A DNA stretch of 5,239 bases from an uncultured Senegalimassilia sp. (GTDB lineage: Bacteria > Actinomycetota > Coriobacteriia > Coriobacteriales > Eggerthellaceae): the NCBI GenBank assembly GCA_937925385.1, contig CALEWN010000319.1, forward strand, positions 1 to 5,239. The letters are read 5' to 3'. A program made the translations under genes and the position numbers. Shown piece by piece: positions 1 through 5,203 of this stretch; position 1 is the stretch's first letter; each line of letters starts with the position of its first letter. The notes under the pieces are model-generated. The model saw nothing but the letters and a program-made list of their open reading frames with translations, ran no database searches and was not told the origin of the DNA.

Positions 1-351
1 GATGATGTCCTTCAGCTGCTCGGTGCGCTTATCCTCGGGGATGGTGCGGTCAAGGCCGCGGAACGCCTCGGACAGGTAGCGCAGCAAGATGCCCTCGTAA
101 CGCATGATGCCGAGCTTCTGAATGTACCCCTTGAAGTCCGCCGCGCTTTCCAGCATGTCGCGGAGCACCGATTTCGGCCGCAGATAGTAATCGCGCGCCC
201 ACGGTACCGCATCGCAATACTTCGAGAACGCCGCGTCCAGCAGATCTTCCAGCGGCTTGGGGTACGTGACGTCGGCGATGCGCTCCAGGCGCTCGTCATA
301 GTCCACGCCGTCCATCTTCATCTCCGCCATGGCGGCATCGCGCGCCTTGCG
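1..351 (-). pseudogene. DUF3516 C-terminal continuation of the helicase, separated by an in-frame amber codon, partial at the window edge
   Basis: The 117 codons after the TAG at 352-354 are open in the same frame as the helicase and read as real protein. Segments include VTYPKPLEDLLDAAF, VPWARDYYLRPKSVLRDM and GILLRYLSEAFRGL followed by TIPEDKRTEQLKDII, which match my recollection of the DUF3516 domain that ends these helicases. The frame runs off the left edge, so the true C-terminus is not seen. The first internal ATG is at 330-328, with no convincing Shine-Dalgarno sequence at normal distance, so separate translation looks unlikely. Most likely this is the 3' part of one gene broken by a nonsense mutation, or by a sequencing error. 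Readthrough or suppression is the alternative. Confidence 0.8.
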
Positions 352-354
352 CTA
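352..354 (-). other. Premature in-frame TAG (amber) codon in the helicase gene
   Basis: The plus strand reads cta here, giving TAG in the helicase frame, between AGT GCG AAG and CGC AAG GCG. No frame change occurs across it, so this is a substitution rather than an indel. A single C-to-T transition from CAG (Gln) would create it. I remember Gln as common at this place in relatives, but could not align to confirm. Confidence 0.9.
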
Positions 355-2106
355 CTTCGCACTCATCAACTGTCGCGGATCTTCCAAGGTTGCCTCGACC
401 ATGGATACCAGGTCGAACGCGTACTCGGGGCTTTCGGGGTCGAGCAGCTCGAGCGCCGCCAGCAAAAACGGCGACAACGGCTGATCGAGCGCGAAGTCCT
501 CCGGCAGGTCCATGGTGACCGAGTACACGTCCTCGCCGTTCTCGTCCACCTCATGCACCACCACGTCGGCATCGATAAGCGTTTGCAGCACCTCGGCGGC
601 GCGCACGTGAAGCTTGACCTTCTCCTCCGCCGGCTGCAGCGAATCCTCGATAAGCTGGTCGACGCGAGCGCGGGCGTTGCCGCCCTGCTCAACTTCGGCC
701 AACACCATGGAATGCGTGATGCGCATACGCGGCGTAAGCTGCTCGGGAACCGATTCGATGAGCTTGTTGAACGTGTCCTCATTCCAGTTCACGAAGTTCT
801 CGGGCGGGCGCTTCTTCTTGATCTTCTTGAGCTTCTTCGGGTCGCCGGCGGCCTTCACCTCGGCCTTGTGGTTCTCGATCTCGTGCTCGGGTGCCTCGGC
901 TATGACCACGCCCTCGGTGTCGAAGCCCGAGCGGCCCGCACGACCGGCAATCTGATGGAACTCGCGGCTGCGCAAGCGACGCATCTTGCGGCCGTCGAAC
1001 TTGGTGAGCTGCGTGAGCACCACGGTATGGATGGGCACGTTGATGCCGACGCCCAGCGTGTCGGTGCCGCAAATGACGGGCAGCAGGCCCTGTTGCGCAA
1101 GCTTTTCCACCAGCAGGCGATAACGCGGCAGCATGCCGGCGTGATGCACGCCCACGCCGCAACCCAACAGACGCTTCAGCGTTTTGCCGAACGCCGTGGA
1201 GAACTGCGCGCCCTTCATGGCCTCCTTGACCGCCTCGCGCTGCTCCTTGGTTGCCACTCCGTAGCTTGCCAGGTTCTGCGCGCTGGTAAGCGCCGCATCC
1301 TGCGAGAAATGCACGACGTACAGCGGGCCCTCGTCCTTGCGCAGTGCAAGCTCGACCGTTCCCTCGAGCGGGGTGAGCGCGTATTCGTAGGACAGCGGCA
1401 CCGGACGCGGAGCGTCGGTGACGTTCGAGACATCGCGCGTGGTTTGACGGCGCAGCAGATCGGCGATCTGCGTGACGTCGCCCAACGTGGCGCTCATAAG
1501 CAAGAACTGCGTCTTCGGCAGCGTGAGCAGCGGCACCTGCCATGCCCAGCCGCGGTCGGTATCGCTGAAGAAATGGAACTCGTCCATGGCAACGCTGTGG
1601 ACGAGGGCATCCGGCCCTTCGCGCAGCGCCTGGTTCGCCAAAATCTCCTCGGTGCAGCAGATGACAGGCGCCTCGGTGTTGATATGGACATCGCCCGTGA
1701 TCATGCCCACGTTGTCGCGGCCGAGGAGCTCAACCAAGTTGAAGAACTTCTCGCTGACCAGCGCTTTGATGGGCGCCGTATAGTATGAGGTCTCCCCGAA
1801 GCACATGGCCATGAAGTGCATGCCCAATGCGACCAGGCTTTTGCCGCTGCCCGTAGGCGTGCCCAAGATGACATGGTCGCCCACCATGAGTGACATGAGC
1901 GCCTCCTCCTGGTGGGGCCACAACTCGATGCCGCGATCGGCAACCCAGTTGGTGAACGCCTCGAACGCCTCTTCCTCAGTGAGCTCCGGGTTCGTATCGT
2001 ATAGATGGTACGCCAGCGCACCCAGCTCGCCAGGCTCATGGCCTTCGGCTTGCGCGGCCAGCGTTTCGACGATGTCCTCGCCTTCGAACGTATGAATATC
2101 AGCCAT
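352..2106 (-). CDS. Ski2-like SF2 DEAD/DEAH-box helicase, N-terminal 584 aa, ended by an in-frame TAG
   Basis: ATP-dependent superfamily 2 helicase, probably acting on RNA in the cytoplasm; the exact substrate of this bacterial family is unknown. Visible motifs, numbered from MADIHTF: motif I GTPTGSGKS (82-90), motif II DEFH (175-178), motif III SAT (205-207) and motif VI QIAGRAGR (385-392). A Lys-rich stretch lies near 424-433. The region after about 435 (PENFVNW onward) looks like the start of the DUF3516 part. The ATG at 2106 is chosen because AAGGA lies 8 nt upstream (2115-2119); an upstream in-frame ATG at 2157 adds 17 unconserved-looking residues. From memory, full-length relatives are roughly 800 aa or more. 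Here TAG at 352-354 stops translation after LMSAK, but the same frame continues with plausible DUF3516 sequence. The family call is firm; whether the product is functional is open. Confidence 0.9.
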   Translation of the reverse strand: MADIHTFEGEDIVETLAAQAEGHEPGELGALAYHLYDTNPELTEEEAFEAFTNWVADRGIELWPHQEEALMSLMVGDHVILGTPTGSGKSLVALGMHFMAMCFGETSYYTAPIKALVSEKFFNLVELLGRDNVGMITGDVHINTEAPVICCTEEILANQALREGPDALVHSVAMDEFHFFSDTDRGWAWQVPLLTLPKTQFLLMSATLGDVTQIADLLRRQTTRDVSNVTDAPRPVPLSYEYALTPLEGTVELALRKDEGPLYVVHFSQDAALTSAQNLASYGVATKEQREAVKEAMKGAQFSTAFGKTLKRLLGCGVGVHHAGMLPRYRLLVEKLAQQGLLPVICGTDTLGVGINVPIHTVVLTQLTKFDGRKMRRLRSREFHQIAGRAGRSGFDTEGVVIAEAPEHEIENHKAEVKAAGDPKKLKKIKKKRPPENFVNWNEDTFNKLIESVPEQLTPRMRITHSMVLAEVEQGGNARARVDQLIEDSLQPAEEKVKLHVRAAEVLQTLIDADVVVHEVDENGEDVYSVTMDLPEDFALDQPLSPFLLAALELLDPESPEYAFDLVSMVEATLEDPRQLMSAK

Positions 2107-2114
2107 AGGGCAGT

Positions 2115-2119
2115 TCCTT
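2115..2119 (-). promoter_or_regulatory. Ribosome binding site deciding the helicase start
   Basis: The minus strand reads GAAGGAACTGCCCT immediately before the ATG at 2106-2104. AAGGA sits 8 nt from the start codon and favours MADIHTF over the upstream in-frame ATG at 2157. Confidence 0.6.
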
Positions 2120-2181
2120 CGAATTCTGGCACGCGCAGCCTTTCGGCAAAGCCGCAAAGCAACGCAGCCCTTTCTTTTCCG

Positions 2182-2205
2182 GCGGGCACCGGCACCGATG
2201 CCCGC
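2182..2205. repeat. Perfect 7-bp inverted repeat between the DUF2442 gene and the helicase
   Basis: The arms GCGGGCA (2182-2188) and TGCCCGC (2199-2205) enclose a 10-nt loop. It lies in the 150-nt spacer between the DUF2442 stop and the helicase start. Neither strand has a T-run after it, so it is not a classical intrinsic terminator. It may be an mRNA hairpin or chance in GC-rich DNA. I see no clear promoter for the helicase in this spacer, so cotranscription with the DUF4160-DUF2442 unit is possible. Confidence 0.35.
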
Positions 2206-2256
2206 TTCGACTATTCCATGATTGAAAGACGATCCGGCACCGGGCCAAAAGCGCGC

Positions 2257-2538
2257 CTAATCGGCAACGCCCAGCACCAGCGAATCCTCATACAACGACT
2301 CGGGAGCTATATCCTGCCCCTCAGGCCACTCGACCGTATCACCGAATTCACTCACGCGGACCTTCTTGAAGTAATCCGGATCATTGAGGCGCGCAAAGTA
2401 AGGGCCGCAGTCTTTCAAAAAGGGTTTTACATCATATTCCCGGGAAGACCCGTCCGACCACTGCGCGACAACCGAAAAACTATCAGTGGCCTTAACGGAC
2501 AGCACCCGACAATCAACATCCCATTCCATCGAGAACAT
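2257..2538 (-). CDS. DUF2442 domain protein, second gene of a DUF4160-DUF2442 pair
   Basis: A 93-aa protein covering essentially the whole of a DUF2442 domain. Visible signatures are a short beta-rich N-terminus, WSDGSSREYDVKPFL (27-41), a PYFARLNDP segment, then GDTVEWPEGQDIAPESLYEDS, the typical family ending. The start is the ATG at 2538, with a strong TAGGAGGA Shine-Dalgarno sequence just upstream. Molecular function is unknown. DUF2442 genes are often found beside DUF4160 genes, and such pairs have the size and layout of toxin-antitoxin modules, in which this protein would be the candidate antitoxin or regulator (inference). The gene follows DUF4160 with a 9-nt gap and by eye is less GC-rich than the flanking genes, consistent with horizontal acquisition. 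Confidence 0.87.
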   Translation of the reverse strand: MFSMEWDVDCRVLSVKATDSFSVVAQWSDGSSREYDVKPFLKDCGPYFARLNDPDYFKKVRVSEFGDTVEWPEGQDIAPESLYEDSLVLGVAD

Positions 2539-2542
2539 AGTA

Positions 2543-2550
2543 TCCTCCTA
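2543..2550 (-). promoter_or_regulatory. Strong RBS of the DUF2442 gene overlapping the DUF4160 stop codon
   Basis: The minus strand reads TAGGAGGATACTATG. The first TAG is the stop of the upstream DUF4160 gene (2550-2548) and the AGGAGG that includes it is the Shine-Dalgarno sequence for the ATG at 2538. A ribosome terminating on the first gene therefore sits on the initiation site of the second, suggesting translational coupling. Confidence 0.8.
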
Positions 2551-2814
2551 CTTGAGGGGAGGTATCCGATAGCAAGCGCACTTACTTGATGCCAGATACC
2601 AGTTTTCTTGCAATTCCTGCTCGTGTAATGCCATCCAGGCTAGAACAAGCTTGTGCTGCTTCGAAGGCATTTTACCCCGCAATAGGTCTCCTTGCAGAGA
2701 ATATACCGCCCTCATGTTTCCGTATCTCACGTGGATATGAGGCAACGAATGGTTGCCATCCGCTTCAGAATACATGGTGATGACGATCCCATAAAAACGA
2801 CTGAGCTCGGGCAT
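2548..2814 (-). CDS. DUF4160 domain protein, first gene of a DUF4160-DUF2442 pair
   Basis: An 88-aa protein beginning MPELSRFYGIVITMY, the usual N-terminus of DUF4160. It then has LPHIHVRYGN (24-33) with the conserved His pair H26 and H28, GDLLRGKMPSKQHKLVLAW and a C-terminal helix HEQELQENWYLA. This is close to normal family length. The ATG at 2814 is chosen over the ATG two codons upstream (2820) because AAGGGG lies 6 nt before it and the family begins MPE-SRF. The frame is open further upstream to 2982, but that stretch looks like GC-rich noncoding sequence and starts above the predicted transcription start. Biochemical role is unknown; with its DUF2442 partner it is a candidate toxin (inference). 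It is the first gene downstream of the promoter at 2954-2982. Confidence 0.88.
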   Translation of the reverse strand: MPELSRFYGIVITMYSEADGNHSLPHIHVRYGNMRAVYSLQGDLLRGKMPSKQHKLVLAWMALHEQELQENWYLASSKCACYRIPPLK

Positions 2815-2820
2815 ACCCAT

Positions 2821-2829
2821 CCCCTTCCC
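2821..2829 (-). promoter_or_regulatory. Ribosome binding site deciding the DUF4160 start
   Basis: The minus strand reads GGGAAGGGGATGGGTATG. AAGGGG (2826-2821) directly abuts the first ATG, too close for initiation there, but lies 6 nt from the second ATG at 2814, which supports the MPELSRF start. Confidence 0.65.
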
Positions 2830-2882
2830 AGACGGCGCACGCCGCCTTCCCGTGGCGAAGAGGATCTTGCGAACGTGGTATG

Positions 2883-2904
2883 GGCGAAGGCGGGACCCTT
2901 CGCC
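2883..2904. repeat. 8-bp hairpin in the leader of the DUF4160 mRNA
   Basis: The arms GGCGAAGG and CCTTCGCC are perfectly complementary, with a 6-nt loop. The hairpin lies within the roughly 130-nt GC-rich leader between the predicted transcription start (near 2947) and the DUF4160 start codon. No U-tract follows on either strand, so it is not a simple terminator. Role unknown. Confidence 0.45.
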
Positions 2905-2953
2905 AGCTTGGGCACGGCAGACCGCCGAGCGTTCGCACTGGCTCGTTTCAACT

Positions 2954-2982
2954 AGTATAAAAGCGAACGCCTGTACTGTCAA
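2954..2982 (-). promoter_or_regulatory. Near-consensus sigma70 promoter for the DUF4160-DUF2442 operon
   Basis: On the minus strand, TTGACA (2982-2977) is a perfect -35 box. It is followed by a spacer of exactly 17 nt (2976-2960) and then TATACT (2959-2954), five of six matches to the -10 consensus. Transcription should start near 2947, giving a leader of about 130 nt before the DUF4160 ATG. The -35 hexamer occupies six of the seven loop bases of the dyad at 2959-2999, and one dyad arm lies over the spacer. A repressor bound to the dyad would block this promoter. Confidence 0.8.
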
Positions 2983-2999
2983 TACAGACGTTCGCTTTT
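2959..2999 (-). terminator. 17-bp inverted repeat: likely terminator of the DUF4213/DUF364 gene and possible operator
   Basis: On the minus strand the arm AAAAGCGAACGTCTGTA (2999-2983), the loop TTGACAG and the arm TACAGGCGTTCGCTTTT (2975-2959) form a 17-bp stem, with 16 Watson-Crick pairs and one G-U pair. It begins about 40 nt after the DUF364 stop codon. A-rich and T-rich flanks make it terminator-like in both orientations; on the minus strand the run is TTTT then ATA, and on the plus strand it is TTTTT. The G-U pair works only in minus-strand RNA (the plus strand would have a C-A mismatch), which favours use as the minus-strand gene's terminator. It also overlaps the promoter of the next operon. 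Confidence 0.75.
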
Positions 3000-3038
3000 T
3001 CGGATTTCACAGTGTTTATCAGGGGTAACGCCTACCCG

Positions 3039-3896
3039 CTATTCCGCCTTCAGGCTGGCCATGACCAGCGCCTGGCCGAACAGCTGGCCGCCGCCGTTGG
3101 CCACCGCGAACTTTGCGCGCTCAGGGTCGTTCACGACCGAGCCTGCCAGCTCGTGCACCCCGCGTTCGAAGAGCGCCGGCGTCATAACCACGCTCGGGCC
3201 CACCATCACGGTGGTTGCGTTGCGCGCCAGCTCGAGCAGGCGCGGCGCGGTCTTGTTGATCAGCGTCACGCCGGTGATGAACGCGTAATCCGCCTGCGGC
3301 ATCACGTACTCGCACCCCGGGTCGGGCGTGTCCAGGCCATCGCGGCAATTCCGTTCCAAAACAGTGAGGTTTGCGTACTCGGCGATATCGGCCACATTCG
3401 GAAAATGCCCCACCACCACAACATTCGCGTCGCCCTTTGCGGCGATTTGCGGTTTGTACGCGCAAAACGCGTCCTTCTGCCCGTTGCCGCCGGGCTCGTC
3501 CTCGCCGTGGTGCTCGGCGGGATCGGCGAACTCGCAGCCCAACGGGGCGAGCAGCTCGCGACGCGAATACCACGCGTTCAGCGCCGCAATGCCCAACGTG
3601 GCCTCTTGGAAGCACCAGGACTTCGACAGCTCGGCTACCTGGCGCAGCTCCATGCCGCGCAAATCCATCTTATACGTGCGCTTCCCACCTCCGCGCACAG
3701 TGAACGCCACGCCCATACCGCAATCCGCCTCGACGTAGGACCAGTTCAGCCCAAGGCAGTAATCGCGCACCAGCACGCCTTCAGGAATGCCCGCGATCAT
3801 CTGGTTGTACAGGTCCCACGCGGTCCCCGACGCTTCCGTACCCGGAAACGCGATCGCCGTCGCCCGCAAACCCGCCTGATTCTGTTGCGCCGCCAT
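3039..3896 (-). CDS. DUF4213/DUF364 two-domain protein (putative heavy-metal chelation family)
   Basis: A 285-aa protein. The N-terminal part (about 28-112) resembles DUF4213: GLNWSYVEAD, LRGMELRQVAELSKSW and EATLGIAALNAWYS. The C-terminal part (about 155-275) resembles DUF364: VVVVGHFP (159-166), DPGCEYVMPQADYAFITGVTLINKT (192-216 region) and MVGPSVVMTPALFERGV (231-247). Pfam labels DUF364 as putative heavy-metal chelation; the true reaction is not established to my knowledge. Residues about 120-145 form a His/Asp/Glu/Gly-rich linker (AEHHGEDEPGGNG). No signal peptide is seen, so it is probably cytoplasmic. The ATG at 3896 is preceded by AAGGAAGGGG. It is divergent from the THEP1-like NTPase gene, and transcription probably ends at the dyad at 2959-2999. 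Confidence 0.87.
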   Translation of the reverse strand: MAAQQNQAGLRATAIAFPGTEASGTAWDLYNQMIAGIPEGVLVRDYCLGLNWSYVEADCGMGVAFTVRGGGKRTYKMDLRGMELRQVAELSKSWCFQEATLGIAALNAWYSRRELLAPLGCEFADPAEHHGEDEPGGNGQKDAFCAYKPQIAAKGDANVVVVGHFPNVADIAEYANLTVLERNCRDGLDTPDPGCEYVMPQADYAFITGVTLINKTAPRLLELARNATTVMVGPSVVMTPALFERGVHELAGSVVNDPERAKFAVANGGGQLFGQALVMASLKAE

Positions 3897-3945
3897 AACG
3901 CCCCTTCCTTAACGACATCGAAAATGCCAGCTTACGGCTATTCTT

Positions 3946-3975
3946 TTATCAGTATTATCGCCGCTTGCCTATAAT
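3946..3975 (+). promoter_or_regulatory. Probable sigma70 promoter of the THEP1-like gene in the divergent intergenic region
   Basis: TATAAT (3970-3975) is a perfect -10 box. TTATCA (3946-3951) matches four of six -35 bases at an 18-nt spacing. The start site would be near 3982, about 27 nt before the GTG. The surrounding 3930-3985 stretch is AT-rich compared with the genes. On the opposite strand GATAAT (3959-3954) could be a -10 for the DUF4213/DUF364 gene, but I find no good -35 for it. If real, the two promoters overlap. Confidence 0.6.
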
Positions 3976-3997
3976 GTAACGCATCATAGGACGAAAG

Positions 3998-4003
3998 AAG
4001 GGG
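3998..4003 (+). promoter_or_regulatory. Ribosome binding site supporting the GTG start of the NTPase gene
   Basis: AAGGGG in gaaagaaggggtcagc lies 5 nt before the GTG at 4009. No ATG in this frame gives a Walker A motif close enough to the N-terminus, so the GTG start is favoured. Confidence 0.7.
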
Positions 4004-4008
4004 TCAGC

Positions 4009-4884
4009 GTGCTGTTTCTACTCACCGGCGACGTGCAGATCGGCAAAACCAGATGGCTGGAGGACCTGTGCACCAGCCTGCAAGCAGCAGGCACGTGCGT
4101 GGCAGGCGTGGTGGCGCCCGGGCAATGGGTGCCGCGGCCCGAAGGCCAGCCCGGCGGCAAGCACAGCTTCGACGGGGCCGGGCGCTTCGAGAAGCTGGGC
4201 ATCGACAACGTGCTGCTGCCGCAGGGCAAGCGCATCGAGTTCGCACGCCGCCGCGACCTGGCCGCCAAGAGCAAAGCGTTCACGGAAGGGAAGCAAGCGA
4301 AGGCGGCGAAGCTGGGCTGGGCCATCTCCGACACCGCAATAGCGCAGGTCAACGCCCACTTCGCCGAACTGGCGAAACAGGCAAGCATCGCACCTGCCGA
4401 CAGCGGCGCATATGACCCCACGACCGCGCAGGCCGAGGTCGACACCCCTGCAGCCGCACCGCTCGACAACGGCGTTTGCCCGCCCGTAGCCGCAGAAACC
4501 GCCGCCAAAATATCCCCGCTCGCACAAATCAACAGCGATGAACCCACAGTCGCGGCCACAGCCGCAAAAGCAGAGGGAAACGTGCTCGCTGCCGCACCAG
4601 CCGCCAACGAAACCCGACTCGCCCCGCACGCGATGCTCGTGGTGGACGAGCTGGGCCGCCTCGAGCTTCTGCGCAGCTGCGGCCTGACCAACGCGCTGGC
4701 CATCCTCGACGCCGGCCCCACGCCGCAGTTTCCCCATGCCATAGCCGTGGTGCGTGAGACGCTGCTCGACGAGGCGCGCAAACGCTTCGAACCGCGCTGG
4801 GGCAAGGCAGCCGTCATCGGCCCCGACGACGCGGCCCGCAACCTCGTGCTCGAAACAGCGAGAGCCGCCGGGGGCGCCCACTGA
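4009..4884 (+). CDS. THEP1-like P-loop nucleoside-triphosphatase with a long Ala-rich insert
   Basis: A 291-aa P-loop NTPase resembling the NTPase_1/THEP1 family, which hydrolyses nucleoside triphosphates. The start MLFLLTGDVQIGKTRWLEDL carries Walker A GDVQIGKT (7-14). Walker B is LVVDELGRLEL (210-220), matching the family's DE(I/L)G-x-(M/L)E pattern, with D213 and E214. The C-terminal region AIAVVRETLLDEARKRF fits the family's end. THEP1 proteins are usually about 170-190 aa; the excess comes mainly from residues about 124-206, an Ala-rich, low-complexity, probably disordered stretch between the Walker motifs. Codons there use gca, aaa and ata more than in the flanks. GTG start with an RBS 5 nt upstream. 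It is divergent from the DUF4213/DUF364 gene, suggesting shared control. Physiological substrate unknown; the 3' end abuts an IS remnant. Confidence 0.85.
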   Translation: MLFLLTGDVQIGKTRWLEDLCTSLQAAGTCVAGVVAPGQWVPRPEGQPGGKHSFDGAGRFEKLGIDNVLLPQGKRIEFARRRDLAAKSKAFTEGKQAKAAKLGWAISDTAIAQVNAHFAELAKQASIAPADSGAYDPTTAQAEVDTPAAAPLDNGVCPPVAAETAAKISPLAQINSDEPTVAATAAKAEGNVLAAAPAANETRLAPHAMLVVDELGRLELLRSCGLTNALAILDAGPTPQFPHAIAVVRETLLDEARKRFEPRWGKAAVIGPDDAARNLVLETARAAGGAH

Positions 4885-4908
4885 GCCGCACGCACGCGGG
4901 AAACCGCC

Positions 4909-5140
4909 GGCATAGTGCAGAGCATGTCCCGCAAGGGGAACTGCATCGGCAACGGCGCGACCGAGCAGGTTTTCGGGCATTTGAAGGGCGAGTTCTTCAG
5001 GGGGCAGGAAGTGGCCCGACTTCGAGTCGTTCAAGGCTGACCTGAACGCCTACGTGACCTGCTGGAACACGCAGAGACGGCAGGTCAAACTGAAGGGACT
5101 GACCCCGGAGGAGTTCCGGAATCAGTCCCTTGCGGCGTAG
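4909..5140 (+). pseudogene. IS3-family transposase (OrfB) C-terminal remnant, truncated and frameshifted
   Basis: The frame beginning GIVQSMSRKGNCIGNGATEQ and continuing with VFGHLKGEFFRG is typical of the C-terminal part of IS3-family integrase-like transposases; the Glu in ATEQVF is at the position of the last DDE residue. The next part, RKWPDFESFKADLNAY then QVKLKGLTPEEFRNQSLAA and TAG (5138-5140), is in another frame. Removing one G from the five-G run at 5000-5004 joins them as FFRGRKWPDFESF. Without it, translation stops at 5038-5040. All of OrfA and most of OrfB (the first two catalytic Asp) are missing. Upstream the frame is the same as the NTPase gene, separated by its TGA. The usual Asp in the CxDNA motif reads Gly here. 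Nonfunctional remnant. Confidence 0.85.
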
Positions 5141-5203
5141 TTCTTATTTAGGCCGTCCAAGTTTTGCAAAGGACCCCGTTTCCTGAACATCAAAAGAAGT
5201 GAA
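5141..5203. mobile_element. Junction of insertion-sequence ends (candidate terminal inverted repeat)
   Basis: The short noncoding stretch after the remnant's stop contains gccgtccaagttttgcaaag followed by gaccccgtttcc, which has the look of an IS3/IS150-type right end. It contains GTCC and GGAC flanking a palindromic TTTGCAAA. A second transposase tail ends at 5204 on the other strand, so this space probably holds one or both right ends. The exact boundaries and any target duplication cannot be fixed without the partner left ends. Confidence 0.4.

Noticed and set aside
352..354. Pyrrolysine insertion at the amber codon
   Set aside because: No reason for a special residue here in this helicase family, and the neighbourhood shows no pyl genes. 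A simple C-to-T change from CAG explains it more economically. Kept only as a check.
553..1788. A 411-codon plus-strand open frame opposite the helicase
   Set aside because: Its translation is rich in His, Arg and Leu with no recognisable family. It is a GC-rich shadow of the minus-strand gene, which has clear helicase motifs.
2182..2205. Intrinsic terminator after the DUF2442 gene
   Set aside because: The hairpin has no T-run on either strand, so only an inverted repeat is reported.
2815..2982. Upstream extension of the DUF4160 reading frame to an ATG at 2982
   Set aside because: The extension lies partly above the predicted transcription start, reads like GC-rich noncoding sequence, and the family start MPE-SRF has its own RBS.
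3012..3974. A 320-codon plus-strand open frame opposite the DUF4213/DUF364 gene
   Set aside because: No domain signature and biased shadow composition. The minus-strand frame matches a known family and has a proper RBS.
4018..5034. A 338-codon minus-strand open frame opposite the NTPase and transposase remnant
   Set aside because: It spans two unrelated plus-strand coding regions with no family match, as expected for an antisense shadow in GC-rich DNA.
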